Positions 9,896 through 21,641 of a stretch of DNA of 64,000 nucleotides are shown piece after piece. Source of the DNA: Bacteroides faecichinchillae JCM 17102 (GTDB taxonomy: Bacteria; Bacteroidota; Bacteroidia; Bacteroidales; Bacteroidaceae); the NCBI RefSeq assembly GCF_000614145.1, contig NZ_BAKK01000002.1, positions 62,001-126,000 of the forward strand, in the 5' to 3' direction. The notes below the pieces were generated by a model. It had not been told where the DNA came from and did not search any database. It was given only the letters and a program-made list of their open reading frames with translations. Every line of letters begins with the position of its first letter. The stretch's first letter is position 1. Position numbers and translations under genes: made by a program.

Positions 9896-11180
9896 ATGTT
9901 ACAAAAAATATTTGGATTCAATCCTAAATCAATGCAACTGAAAACCGAAATATTGGCCGGACTTACTACATTCTTGACCATGTCCTATATTTTGGCTGTT
10001 AATCCAAGTATTTTAAGTGTAACTGGCATGGACAAAGGAGCTGTATTTACTGCAACTGCTGTTGCTTCCTTCATTGCCACACTCATCATGTCTACCTGGG
10101 CTAAATTGCCTTTTGCATTAGCACCCGGAATGGGTTTAAATGCTTTTTTTTGCATTCACAATCTGTTTAGGTATGGGAAATACATGGGAATTTGCATTAA
10201 CTGCCGTCCTCATCGAAGGAATCTTATTTATCTTATTAACTCTTTCTAATCTCCGAGAAGCTATGCTCAATGCCATACCAAACTCGTTGAAAAGTGCTAT
10301 TGGAGCAGGTATCGGGCTATTCATCGCTTTTATAGGATTACAAAATGCCGGTGTAATAACCAATAATGATGCAACCTTAGTGACACTGGATAATATCACG
10401 TCAGGATCTCCTTTACTTGCACTCATCGGCCTTGCCATCACGTCTGTATTACTTATCAAAAAGATTAAGGGTTCTATGTTATGGGGAATCCTTGCTACTA
10501 TGCTAATTGGTATACCCATGGGTATCACAGAATATAACGGGATTATAAGTACCCCACCGTCATTGGCACCAGTTTGCTTTAAATTCGATTTTTCTGAAGT
10601 CTTCACAAGTAAAATGGCATTTACCGTATTCACACTTCTGTTTATTGATATGTTTGACACCATAGGTACTCTTGTCGGTGTTTCCAATAAAGCCGGAATG
10701 ATGGAAAACGGAAAAATTCCACATGTCAAAGAAGCGTTTATGGCTGATGCTATCGGCACTACAGTAGGTGCAATGCTAGGAACCAATACCGTTAGCACTT
10801 ATGTTGAAAGCGCATCGGGTATCGCACAGGGAGGACGTTCGGGTATTACTTCCTTTGTAACAGCTCTTTGTTTTGCTGTAGCATTACTTTTTGCCCCACT
10901 TTTTCTCTCTATTCCAAGTGCAGCAACTTGTCCCATCCTAATATTAGTAGGATTGTTTATGATGTCTCCAATTAAAGAAATTGATTTGGATGATTATACG
11001 GAATCAGTCCCTGCATTCATCTGTATCATCATGATTCCGATGGCTTATAGCATTTCTGATGGCATCGTACTTGGGCTTATAAGTTATGTACTTACCAACT
11101 TACTTTGTGGTAAATTTAAAAAGATATCAATTACTATGTATATTTTAGCAGCACTATTTACACTCAAGTATTTGGTGTAA
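9896..11180 (+). CDS. NCS2-family purine (guanine/hypoxanthine-type) permease, frameshifted
   Basis: The protein opens with FGFNPKSMQLKTEILAGLTT, the hallmark start of AzgA/PbuG-like permeases, and continues with FLTMSYILAVNP and APGMGLNAFF. About a dozen hydrophobic helices follow, with GTNTVSTYVESASGIAQGGR as the conserved substrate-site segment. It would import nucleobases with protons. The frame breaks in the eight-T run at 10144-10151. Seven Ts restore APGMGLNAFFAFTICLGMG and a 427-residue protein, the normal length. This is the only site in the window needing one base fewer. Monocistronic, with its own promoter and terminator. Confidence 0.85.
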
Positions 11181-11205
11181 ATATCTTATATAATATATAA
11201 AAAGA

Positions 11206-11244
11206 AGAAAGTATATCATTTTTCAACAATATACTTTCTTTCCT
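11206..11244 (+). terminator. Terminator after NCS2 permease
   Basis: Inverted repeat AGAAAGTATAT / ATATACTTTCT with a 12-nt loop and T-rich sequence after it, 25 bp past the permease stop. It may also serve the converging DUF4890 gene. Confidence 0.6.
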
Positions 11245-11317
11245 TTTATGAAATGACAAATACATTGTCACCTCACACCCTATTTATAAATAAAAAAGTT
11301 TAAAAGAATAAGCGAAG

Positions 11318-11671
11318 TTATTTAGTTCTCTTTTTTCTGTTCTCGTTTTCCTTTTTACGCATATCCTGATATTTTTTGTATTGCTCATCAGTTAAGATCT
11401 TTTTTATCTTAGCTTCTACTTCTGCTCTCTTCTTTTGCATTTCTTCGCGCGAAGGTCTTTCACCCGATTTCTGTTTAGCAGGTCTCATTTCCTCCAGAGC
11501 TGCTTTAAAATCTTTGGCCTGTTTTTCATTCAGTCCCAGATCTGTAATCATTTTCTCTACTCGCTTTTCTCTATCAACTTTCCTTTGTTGACCTTGTGGA
11601 CGATTTTGTGCAATGCAAACTGTTGTTCCTATTAATAAAGCAACAACTAAACTTAAAATCTGCTTTTTCAT
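11318..11671 (-). CDS. DUF4890-like small exported protein
   Basis: A 117-residue product has a signal peptide (MKKQILSLVVALLIGTTVCIAQ). The rest is very charged and helical, rich in Lys, Arg, Glu and Gln, with LTDEQYKKYQDMRKK near the end, the motif that also closes the larger relative at 35203-35781. Such proteins are common in Bacteroides and resemble Spy/CpxP-like periplasmic helical proteins in composition. No function is established. It faces the permease gene. Confidence 0.7.
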   Translation of the reverse strand: MKKQILSLVVALLIGTTVCIAQNRPQGQQRKVDREKRVEKMITDLGLNEKQAKDFKAALEEMRPAKQKSGERPSREEMQKKRAEVEAKIKKILTDEQYKKYQDMRKKENENRKKRTK

Positions 11672-12528
11672 ATTCTAATTATCATATTAAGTGAATAATG
11701 TATATATGACTACATAAATGACCGAAAGTTAATTCCAGTCTAAAGAAAAAAACATCATTTTTGCATTATTTATGTATTAAGCGGTTAGAAGGAATAAATT
11801 CTTGCCCACAGCATTTCGTAAAGTGAATACTTGAAATGGCTTTGGATTTTTTGCTGATTTTTTAGTATAGTATTTCACTTTTAATTAGTGATAGTCCCAC
11901 TTTATCCTTTACCTATAATGCTTAAAAATATAAACGTAATGTAACTTTTATTAGTTACAGAGGAAGCCCAAACACTAGTAAAACTACTTTCCTACTTCGA
12001 TATAAAACATCAATCAAGTAGATATATTAACGTAAATCTAACCTAATAATGACATTCAATCAGCGGACAATCGACTATCAAATAGAGTACAAATAAAAAA
12101 ATCACCAAGAAAACAATAATAATAAACAAGACACAAAGTTAATATTAGGGACAAATTAGTTAATATAGGCGCCATAAATAAAATTAACCGGAGTTAATCC
12201 TTTAAAAAATCATATAATTATTATACTTTCGCAAAACCGTTAATAAGATAAAACAAAACCTTATTAAATTATAACTAATACAAAATAAAACACTAATTAA
12301 TGAGAAAGAAAGTATAAAAACACACTACCTTTTTTAGTGAGATTAACATCCTACTAAAGAATACTTAGAATATAAGACCTATTGTTATATCTTTAATTAT
12401 TAAAAACAATGAAAAAACTATGTACAGAATCACCTCCAGACAACCTTATTTATGAATAATAAGTAGTCAATTATCCCAATTAACCATTATCTAATTAATT
12501 ATTAAATTCATTCTTTAATCTATTACTT
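11672..12528. other. 857-bp AT-rich region upstream of the SusCD-type operon
   Basis: No substantial gene is visible. The right half holds repeated GTTAAT words (see 12138-12244), a -7-like element at 12224-12231 and then about 300 nt of leader. A 16-codon frame at 12409-12459 could encode a leader peptide but has no independent support. The left half (11672-12130) shows nothing I can assign. Confidence 0.5.
12138..12244 (+). promoter_or_regulatory. Promoter region with repeated GTTAAT words
   Basis: GTTAAT occurs at 12138, 12159, 12193 and 12239, and its complement ATTAAC at 12183. The pair at 12183-12198 forms the perfect palindrome ATTAAC-CGGA-GTTAAT, 26 bp before TACTTTCG (12224-12231), a near match to the Bacteroides -7 element. 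This looks like a regulator-binding region for the operon starting at 12529. Confidence 0.45.
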
Positions 12529-13913
12529 ATGAAATTTAATAGAAAAACAAGTTTGAGATTAGGAATTAGTATTCCGCTATTTCTAATCGTTGCATTATCT
12601 ATTATTAGTGGATGCAATAACAGTGACCTTCCCCCTATTATTTCCAGTGCACAAAGTACGCCACCGGATTTCAGTAAACCAATTATTTTAGAGTCATTCA
12701 GCCCAGACAGTGGTGGCGTTGGAACTCAGCTTGTATTGAAAGGACAGAATTTTGGTACAGACAGTAACTATTTGTATGTTACTGTCAATGACAAGAAAGC
12801 CAAAATTGTTGGTGTAAAGAACGATTACATTTACGCAGTAGTTCCTGCCCGTGCAGACACTGGATACGTGCGCTTATATGTGGGACAAGGAGACAACGTA
12901 GAAGAGTATGCATTGGATAAACCATTCCGCTATAAATTTAAACGTAACGTAACGACTTTAGCAGGTAAAGACCAAGAAAATGGACGTATAGACGGTGACT
13001 ATGGAGAAGCACGTTTACAACGTCCTTGGTTTCTTCTTGCCGATAAAGATGATGCAATGTACTTTGTTGACGAAGGTCGTGGAACGGATAAAAACGGAGC
13101 CTTACGCCGCGCACGTGAAGACTTAATAGAAACATTAGTACAATGTTCAGCAGGGCCATTCCAATCACCTACTTGTTTGGCTTTCAGTCAGAACGAGGAT
13201 ACACTTTATATAACCAATAAATCCAGTCATGAGGTAACAACAGATGTTAATATCCTCTATTGTACACGTGCCGGAGGATTTGTTGATACTAAACCTTTCG
13301 TTTATATGAAAGCGCAAAAACACAGGGAATTGCAGTAAATCCGAAAACTGGAGAAGTTTTCTTCGACAGCCAAACAGACGGATATATTTATCGATATACT
13401 GGCACCGGTAAGACTGCAACGCAAGAAGATACACCATACGAACAACTCTTCCGTATCAGTGGAAGTTCAAATGTGGAGATGAGAATGTTATTCTCCCAAG
13501 ATGGTTCCACACTTTATGTTGTAATTCGTAATAGACATTGTATCTATAAAATAAATTATGATACAGAAACTCGTACATTTGGTGTTCCGGAAATGTTTGC
13601 AGGACTTTGGGGAGAGTCTGGATATGCCAACGGAGTTGGAACAGGAGCACGCTTTAATTGGCCAGGACAACCTGCTCTTGATGAAGATGGAAATCTATAT
13701 GTCCCTGACAAAAGCAATCATTGTATCCGCAAAATAACTCCACAAGGTGAAGTTTCATTATATGCCGGTAAAGGTACCGAGGCAGGTTATAAAGATGGTA
13801 CTCCCGATCGTGCCCGTTTCCGTGATCCTGAAGCCGTCGTATTTTTGAGTGACGGTGCTATGTATGTAGCCGACCGAAACAATCACTGTATACGTCGAGT
13901 TGTAGTAGAATAA
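12529..13913 (+). CDS. TIG/IPT-domain and NHL-repeat lipoprotein (frameshifted)
   Basis: The lipoprotein signal ends at ISGC (residue 29), so the product should sit on the outer membrane. An IPT/TIG domain (about 50-130: ESFSPDSGGVGTQLVLKGQNFG) precedes NHL-type beta-propeller repeats with phrases such as VADRNNHCIRRV and VPDKSNHCIRKI. The frame stops early at 13338. One more A in the A5 run at 13316-13320 joins KAQK to TQGIAVNPKTGEVFF and gives 461 residues. It is the first gene of the SusCD-type operon, a common place for surface glycan- or protein-binding lipoproteins. Ligand unknown. Confidence 0.8.
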
Positions 13914-13949
13914 ATAATATGAAAAATAAACAGATAATTATAATATATT

Positions 13950-16900
13950 ATGAATAACATACAGCGGGCAATTTTTATGTTACTACTCTTACTGGGTACA
14001 CAAATCTCAAGCTTTGCCCAGCAGTCGAGACAAAACAATACGATTGAAGTAAAAGGTATTGTAAGAGATGAAATGGGGCCAGTCATTGGAGCTTCTATTA
14101 TAGCCAAAGGACAACCAGGATTGGGAGTAACATCTGATATAGATGGAAAATTCAAATTAAAAGTTAGTCAATTTGATATTCTGGTCATTTCATTTCTTGG
14201 CTACGATGCAGTCGAACTCCCGATTGTGAAAATCAAAGATATCTCAAATGTAGATATCAAATTAACTGAAAGTAGTAAAAAAATCGACGAAGTCGTAGTT
14301 ACAGCTAGTGGTACACAAACCAAGAAGACTCTAACTGGTGCTTATACATCTGTAGATATTAAACAATTAGCATCTCCTTCTGGAAATCTGACAAATTCTT
14401 TAGCAGGAGTGGTTCCTGGTATCATTGCTGTTCAAAGTTCAGGTGAACCGGGTGAAAACATGTCTGAGTTTTGGATTCGAGGTATTAGTACATTTGGTAG
14501 CGGTAGTGGAGCACTTGTATTGGTAGATGGAGTAGAACGAAGCATGAATGAAATACCGGTACAAGATATTGAATCCTTCTCTATTCTGAAAGATGCATCT
14601 GCTACAGCTCTCTATGGTTCCAAAGGTGCAAATGGTGTTGTATTAATTACCACCAAACGAGGTAAACCAGGTAAAATTAATATCAGGGCTCGTTTTACTT
14701 ATGGTTATAATCAAACAGGACGTATGCCACAGTTTGCCAATGCATATGATTGGGCTACATTAGCAAATGAAGCCAAAATAGGACGTTATGAAAGTCCTCT
14801 GTATACCCCAGAAGAACTCAATATTATCCAAAACGGACTAGACCCTGATTTGTATCCTAATGTAAACTGGCAAGATCTTATGCTGAAAAAAGGAAGCCCA
14901 CAATACAAAGCAGAAATCAGCTTCTCAGGAGGAGGTGATAATGTTAGATACTATGTATCTGGACAATATTATGATGAAAATGGTATTTACAAGACTCAAA
15001 GTTCAGAAAATAAATATAATACCAATTCCACTTACAAACGATACAATTATCGTGCAAATGTTGATATGAATCTAACTAAAACCACTTTAGTAAGAATTGG
15101 AGTAGGTGGATGGTTAGTTGACCGCACACAACCAGGTGCAGAAGGAGACAATATCTGGGGATCATTCTCAGAATTTACTCCTTTAAGTTCTCCACGTAAA
15201 TATTCAACCGGACAGTGGCCCCATGTTAATGGTCGTTTGACACCTGAAATTCAATTAACTCAAACTGGATATAGAACCATATGGGAAAATAAAGCAGAAT
15301 TAAACGTTACTTTACAACAAGAACTAAATTTTATTACTAAAGGGTTGATATTTGAAGGTACTTACGCATTTGATACACAAAATTCAAATATTACCAATCG
15401 CCGTAAATTACCTGAATTGTGGGTAGCTCAAAACTATCGTGATCAAAAAGGTCAGTTAATTCTTCGTAGGACATCTAATCCACAGACGATGACTCAAACT
15501 GTGACGACCGAAGGCTGGAAACGTAATTATTTACGTGCCCATTTAAAATACAATAGGTTATTTGCAGAGGTTCACCGCGTAGGAGCTTATGCCATGATTT
15601 ATCAAGAACAAAATGCAGATACCAGACTTGCCAATGAAGGTGATATTATCGCCTCTATACCTCACCGTAATCTCGCCTATTCAGGAAGTTTTACTTATGC
15701 ATTCCGCGACAGATACTTGGTGGAGTTCAATTGGGGATACACAGGATCCGAAAATTTTGAGCATGGCAAACAATTTGGCTTTTTCCCTTCCTATTCTGCT
15801 GGATGGGTTATTTCTGAAGAACCTTTTATTAAAAGAATTGCACCATGGCTAGAAATGCTTAAAATTAGAGGTTCTTATGGTTTAGTAGGTAATGATAATA
15901 TCGGTGGACAACGTTTTCCTTACATTTCTTTAATAGGAACGACCAATGGTTATAACTGGGGAGAATTCGGTTCTCACGGAATTCAAGGATACCGTATAAC
16001 AACAGTTGGAACTCCAAAATTAACCTGGGAAACTGCCAAAAAATACAATTTAGGTATTGATTTCAACCTTTTTAATAGTAAAATAACAGGTACAGTGGAT
16101 ATCTATAAGGACGTACGCGATGATATTTTCATGAGACGTAATCACATGCCATTAACTACAGGTCTGGCCGATCAAACCCCAATGGCAAATGTTGGACGTA
16201 TGAAAGCCACAGGATGGGATGGCAACATTGCTTTTTTACAACGAATCGGACAAGTAGATATTACATTACGCGCCAACATGACTTACCAAAATAATGAAAT
16301 TGTAGACCGTGATGAAGCAGCTAATGAACTTTGGTATAAAATGGATAAAGGATTCCGCCTCAATCAGACACGTGGTTTGATTGCGCTTGGATTATTCAAA
16401 GATCAAGAAGATATAGATTGCAGCCCATCACAAACAGGATTAGCAACAGATGGACGCCCCGTTTTACCTGGAGATATCAAATACAAAGATGTAAATGGTG
16501 ACGGTGTTATTACAGATGATGATTATGTACCATTAGGATATAGAGAAATGCCAGGCTTACAATATGGTATGGGTGCAAGTGTCCAATGGAAAAATCTTTA
16601 TGTTAATGTTTTGTTCCAGGGAGCTGGTAGACGTGACTGGTTTGTGGGTGGAAACGGACCTCATGCATTCCATAACGGAATGACAGGTAACATTCTTCAA
16701 GAATGGTAGATGGGAACCGTTGGAGTCCAAGAGAAGTCTCTGGTACAGCTGACACAGAAAATCCGAATGCAGACTGGCCACGTTTAACTTGGGGGAATAA
16801 TGCAAACAACAATCGTAAATCTACTTTCTGGATGAAAAACGGACGTTACTTACGCCTAAAAAATGTGGAAGTTACTTATGATCTTCCCAAAGCGTTTGCT

Positions 16901-17059
16901 CGCAAAGTATATATGAGCAATATACGTCTAGGCTTTGTTGGAGAAAATCTCTACACCTGGAGTCCATTTAAATGGTGGGATCCGGAAGGAAACAATGAAA
17001 GCGGTTCTAATTATCCAATTAGCCGGACATACTCATTCTCAGTTCAAGTTGAATTCTAA
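13950..17059 (+). CDS. SusC/RagA-family TonB-dependent outer-membrane transporter (frameshifted)
   Basis: Signal peptide, then a carboxypeptidase-regulatory-like domain (about 30-115: VKGIVRDEMGPVIGASI), a TonB-box-like region (KIDEVVVTASG), a plug domain with GVVPGIIAVQSSGEPGE and DASATALYGSKGANGVVLI, and a long beta-barrel. A stop at 16707 cuts the C-terminus. One G added at 16705-16706 turns EW-stop into EWVDGNRWSP and restores 1036 residues ending in an aromatic strand (SFSVQVEF), as expected for barrel assembly. It pairs with the SusD gene 13 nt downstream to import an oligomeric nutrient. With no enzyme in the operon, the substrate cannot be inferred. Confidence 0.9.
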
Positions 17060-17072
17060 CAAAATATTAAAT

Positions 17073-19028
17073 ATGAAAAAATTAATATTCAACATAATAG
17101 CAATAGGGACAATCTTTATGCTTAGTTCATGTGCCGATTATCTTAATGTAGATAAATATTTCTACGATCAACTTTCTCTGGATTCGGCATTTGCAAAGAA
17201 AATTTATGTAGATGGATGGTTGGCTAATGCCTATGAAGGAATGAATTTTATGGCAGAGTTTAAAGAGCGTTACCGCTGGGGTTCTGATGACCTGATTAAT
17301 CCAGACGAAAAGGCAATGCAGAATGGTAATTACAGTGCTGATGACCCATTAGACAATATGGATGGTCGTGGTGCAGCCGGTACAATGTATAAGGTATACG
17401 AGACAGTACGCAAAGCTTCCACATTTATTGACAATGTCGGCAGATGTCCCGAACTAACACTCACAGAAGTCTCTGATTATACCGCACAAGCACATTTCCT
17501 ACGCGCTTATGCTTATTGGTCTTTACTTCGTAGATACGGTCCTATTCCCTTAATTCCTAAAGAAGGATTAGATGTGAACCTTTCATATGAAACACTTTCA
17601 TTGCCACGTTCCAAATTCGATGATATCATTAACTTTATTAACGAAGATCTGGAGCTTGCAGCTGTAAATCTACCGGTAAGACGTACCATTAATAACATGG
17701 GACACCCTACCAAAGGAGCTGCTCTGACTTTACGTGCACGAGTACTTCTGTATGCAGCAAGTCCATTATTTAATGGAAATACAGACTTATTTAACATGAA
17801 AGATAACGTAGGGAATCAATTAATTAACCAAACTTATGATGAAGGGAAATGGGCACGAGCTGCTGCCGCAGCTAAAGACGTAATGGAATTAAATCAATAT
17901 TCATTAAATATCATAAAACCATCAGCAACAACTATCATGCCTCCACACCATGCAGAATATTCGGATAAAGAATTTCCTAACGGCTGGGCTGATGTTGACC
18001 CATATGCATCGTATAAATCAATTTTTGATGGAACAATCCTTGGTTCTAAAAATGATGAATTGATTTTCACCCGTACCAATGAAGGACATAACACTATTAG
18101 AGGATTAGTGGAGTCTTGCATACCACGAACCTTAAATGGAGGTAATAAAATTGGCGTTTCCCAAAAAATGGTAGATGCTTATTATATGAATGACGGACGT
18201 ACCATCCAAGAAGGAAAAGCTGACGGCTATTACCAAGAAAGAGGCTTTACAACTAGTTCAACAGAATATCCATTTCTACCAGCAAAAGTCTCATTACAAT
18301 ATGCTAACCGAGAACCCAGATTCTATGCATCTATTGCATATAATGGTTCTATTTGGGAATGCGAAAGTGCGAACGAAAGTAAATATAGAAGGCAACAGCT
18401 TTTCTACTACAAAAATGAGAACGACGGAAAACTAGGATTCAAAGAAGATCTCCCTTTAAGTGGTATTGGTTTCAAAAAATTCTATAATCCTGAAGATGCG
18501 TTAACGACTGGGGGATATGTGGTAAACAAGACAGAACCTTCAATGCGTTATGCAGAAGTACTATTGATTTATGCAGAAGCACTTAACGAGCTGACTACCA
18601 CGCATAATGTAGTAACCTACAACGGAAATAGTACGACCATTTCACGTGATATTGAGGAAATGAGATATGCTTTAAAACAAATCCGTTTCCGTGCCGGTTT
18701 ACCAGATTTTAAGGATGATATATATGCTGATCAAGGTGAACTCCGTACCAGAATAAAAAGAGAACGACAAATAGAATTTCTTGGTGAAAATGCTTTCCGT
18801 TTCCTTGATAATCGTAGATGGAAAGATGCTATGGTAGAAGAAAATATGCCATTAATGGGTTGTAATATCAACATCAGTTATGATGAAGATAAGATACAAT
18901 TATATTATGTACCTACAGCCATTACTTCAATGCCTAAAAACTTTGAACAAAAAATGTATTTCTTCCCTATACCGACCGAAGAACTGAAGCGAAATGTAAA
19001 TATGACCCAAAACCCAGGATGGCAATAA
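17073..19028 (+). CDS. SusD/RagB-family nutrient-binding outer-membrane lipoprotein
   Basis: The start at 17073 gives a lipoprotein signal (MKKLIFNIIAIGTIFMLSSC). The 651-residue protein has the helical SusD N-terminus with TPR-like pairs (AQAHFLRAYAYWSLLRRYGPIPL is the hallmark segment) and ends in the usual FFPIPTEELKRNVNMTQNPGW. It should cap the SusC barrel and capture ligand at the cell surface. The frame is intact, unlike its partner. Confidence 0.93.
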   Translation: MKKLIFNIIAIGTIFMLSSCADYLNVDKYFYDQLSLDSAFAKKIYVDGWLANAYEGMNFMAEFKERYRWGSDDLINPDEKAMQNGNYSADDPLDNMDGRGAAGTMYKVYETVRKASTFIDNVGRCPELTLTEVSDYTAQAHFLRAYAYWSLLRRYGPIPLIPKEGLDVNLSYETLSLPRSKFDDIINFINEDLELAAVNLPVRRTINNMGHPTKGAALTLRARVLLYAASPLFNGNTDLFNMKDNVGNQLINQTYDEGKWARAAAAAKDVMELNQYSLNIIKPSATTIMPPHHAEYSDKEFPNGWADVDPYASYKSIFDGTILGSKNDELIFTRTNEGHNTIRGLVESCIPRTLNGGNKIGVSQKMVDAYYMNDGRTIQEGKADGYYQERGFTTSSTEYPFLPAKVSLQYANREPRFYASIAYNGSIWECESANESKYRRQQLFYYKNENDGKLGFKEDLPLSGIGFKKFYNPEDALTTGGYVVNKTEPSMRYAEVLLIYAEALNELTTTHNVVTYNGNSTTISRDIEEMRYALKQIRFRAGLPDFKDDIYADQGELRTRIKRERQIEFLGENAFRFLDNRRWKDAMVEENMPLMGCNINISYDEDKIQLYYVPTAITSMPKNFEQKMYFFPIPTEELKRNVNMTQNPGWQ

Positions 19029-19049
19029 CAACATAATTAAGTTATAAAT

Positions 19050-20009
19050 ATGAAACAGATTAAAAATATAAGTCTTATTTCCTTGCTTTTATTGGCGTTT
19101 TCTTCTTGTGTAGACGAGTTAGATGACGAATTATTCACAAAGTTCACTAACCTGAAACTAAGTGGATGGCAAGAAACGTCCTTGAATATTGAAGAGGATA
19201 ATACAGCTATATTACCTCTATATTTTGGAATAAACGGAACTTCCGGTAATGATAAAGATATTCAAATCAAAGTTGGTTTTGATGCTGATACATTAGATGC
19301 CTATAATTGGGAGAAATATAAGAATGAAACAAGTAAATACTACCAACAGTTACCCGAGGAAAGTTTTACTTTAAATCAAAATACATTTACAATCAAAAAA
19401 GGAGATCTAAACACAAGTGGGTATTGTACAATAGACCTTTCCCTTATTGGAGATTTGTATGATAATTACGTATTGCCTTTGAAAATCACATCTTCTGTAG
19501 GCGAACCTATCGGTCCAAATAAATATTCTAAAGCATTGTATCACATTGCCTTTAAGAATCATTTTTCTGGAAACTTTGCTGGATATGGTACTATAAAAGA
19601 AGAAGGTACCAGCTATACCACTTCAGCTAATGGTAAAACGTTGTATGCAATTTCTAGAAATAAATGTTATATGTATGTAGGTAATGTAACACGTGATAAT
19701 AGTACTGACTTCAAACAATATATCGTTGAATTAACGTATGACGAGACAACTAAGAATATTACATTAAGTACAAAAAACAGTGCGTTAGATCTAGAAGCAG
19801 AACCTGTCAGTATTACACGTAAATATACCAAAAATACCACTGATCTGCGTAAGTACAACGAAGAAACTGTCATTGTTATGAATTACAAATATAACGATTT
19901 GTCAGAAGGCAGCTCCGCACGTTATTCATATGAAGGTACATTGACGATGAACCAAAGCGTATGGGCAAAAGACTATCCAGATGTACCTATAGAAGATGAA
20001 GAGGAGTAA
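19050..20009 (+). CDS. Lipoprotein with DUF1735-like N-terminus, SusCD-associated
   Basis: 319 residues, lipobox FSSC at residue 20. The segment about 50-160 resembles DUF1735/BT_3987-type domains found downstream of SusD (EEDNTAILPLYFGINGTSG, then an extended beta fold). The C-terminal half looks like the DUF4361-type partner. Such proteins are thought to be cell-surface binding or accessory lipoproteins of glycan-uptake loci. Spacing to SusD is 21 nt, indicating one operon. Confidence 0.7.
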   Translation: MKQIKNISLISLLLLAFSSCVDELDDELFTKFTNLKLSGWQETSLNIEEDNTAILPLYFGINGTSGNDKDIQIKVGFDADTLDAYNWEKYKNETSKYYQQLPEESFTLNQNTFTIKKGDLNTSGYCTIDLSLIGDLYDNYVLPLKITSSVGEPIGPNKYSKALYHIAFKNHFSGNFAGYGTIKEEGTSYTTSANGKTLYAISRNKCYMYVGNVTRDNSTDFKQYIVELTYDETTKNITLSTKNSALDLEAEPVSITRKYTKNTTDLRKYNEETVIVMNYKYNDLSEGSSARYSYEGTLTMNQSVWAKDYPDVPIEDEEE

Positions 20010-20043
20010 ACGAAGAGTAATTATTAACTAAAGATTAATAAAC

Positions 20044-21626
20044 ATGAAAAAAATATTATTCATACTATCAATAGTAACGCTCCCACTAGTGTTTACCAGT
20101 TGTAGCGATGATGACGACAATGGAGGTAATACTATTCCCGCTGATGCCGTAGAACTGAAAGTAGATGAAACAGAATTGCAGATTGCACAAGAAAATAGCC
20201 GTATAGTGAATATTACGGCTGGTAATGGAGATTATAAGGTAACTTCCTCTAATGAAGAAGTGGCAACAGCCACTGTCGATGGTAAAGTGATTACAATTAC
20301 AGCACTTCCAACAGATAATAATGCGGAAGCAATAATTGTTGTGACAGACAAATATTATAAAAGAGCTTATATTAAAGTAGAAACGGCTGCTGTCTTTGGA
20401 ATACGTCTTAATAAATCGGAAGCCACTCTTTTTTCCCAAGTTGACGGACAGGATGTATTCACGTTCAAAATTATCACTGGTAACGGTGGATATAAGGTAG
20501 AATACCTTGAAAACCCTGATAATTGTACAGAACTAATCGGAATAGAAGATATAGAAACGACCGGTACTTTTACTGTGAAAGGTTTAGATAATGGTACAGC
20601 CAAAATCAAAATAACCGATAAATTAAATAAATCTCTAACAGTTGTTACAAAAGTAATTGCTCCAGATCCACTCATAACAAATTACGACGGAAAGATTCTA
20701 CAATTTAGTGCAACACAACAGAACGGAAAAGTAGAAATAATCAGTGGTAATGGAGGATATAAATTGGAAATTGCTGATCCAAGCATTGTTAAAGCATCCA
20801 TGAACGGCAGTACAATTGAAATAACCGGTAAGAAAAATGGTTCTACATACATCACAATTACTGACTCTAAGAAACAAGAGAATAAATTGACTGTAACAGT
20901 AGATGGAAAGAATTATGGCTTAGCGCTCGATAACAAATTCTGGCTCTATGCAAATTTCGGAAATATAACTGATAATAAGCTTGTTAAAGTCAAACAAACA
21001 ACTTGGGAAATCATTTGTCGTTTGAACTCACTTTCATGGTTAGAGACATTTATTGGTATGGAAGGGAAATGTCTATTACGTGGAACAGGAGATGGTTCAC
21101 ATATTGAATTATCAGCATTAGGAGATGCCTTTAAGTTCCATAGTAAAACTGAACTTAAAACAAATGAATGGATACATATCGCATTTGTTATAGACTGTTC
21201 TAAAACTAATCATAAAGAACAATACCGCTTATTTATCAACGGAGAAGAAGATGATTATATCATCGACAATCAAAGTAATAGACATGAAGAAGTAGATTTA
21301 GCCTCAAGTAATGACGATAACAAATTCACACTTGGACGTGCCTGTGGTGACGACCGACGTATGCTGAATGGTTCTATCGGAGAAGCTCGTGTATGGACTG
21401 TTGCCCGTACGCCAGAGCAAATCAGAGCTAATCTGTGGAGACTAACAGAAAAGGACCCTGTAGGCTTACTAGGCACTGGGAATTTAACGCCGGAATTGAA
21501 ACAAATTATATTCAAGATATTGCCGGAGGAAAGTTTGAAAACAACTTAACCATTTGTGGTAAAGGTGGTGCTATTAGTACTAAAGTACCTATGTCGGCAT
21601 GGATTGAAAAAGATTATCTAAAATAA
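20044..21626 (+). CDS. Surface lipoprotein with Ig-like repeats and a LamG/concanavalin-like domain (frameshifted)
   Basis: Lipobox FTSC at residue 20 is followed by an Asp-rich stretch (SDDDDNGG), as in many surface-exported Bacteroides lipoproteins. Three Ig-like (BIG2-like) repeats each carry a GNGxYK phrase (about 60, 145, 238). A LamG-like jelly roll fills about 310-500 (TNEWIHIAFVID, RLFINGEEDD, GSIGEARVW). One C added at 21474 changes TGNLTPEL to GHWEFNAG and extends the product to 527 residues. The domain set suggests binding of a carbohydrate or protein at the surface. No catalytic motif seen. Confidence 0.75.
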
Positions 21627-21641
21627 TAAAAACGAAACGAT

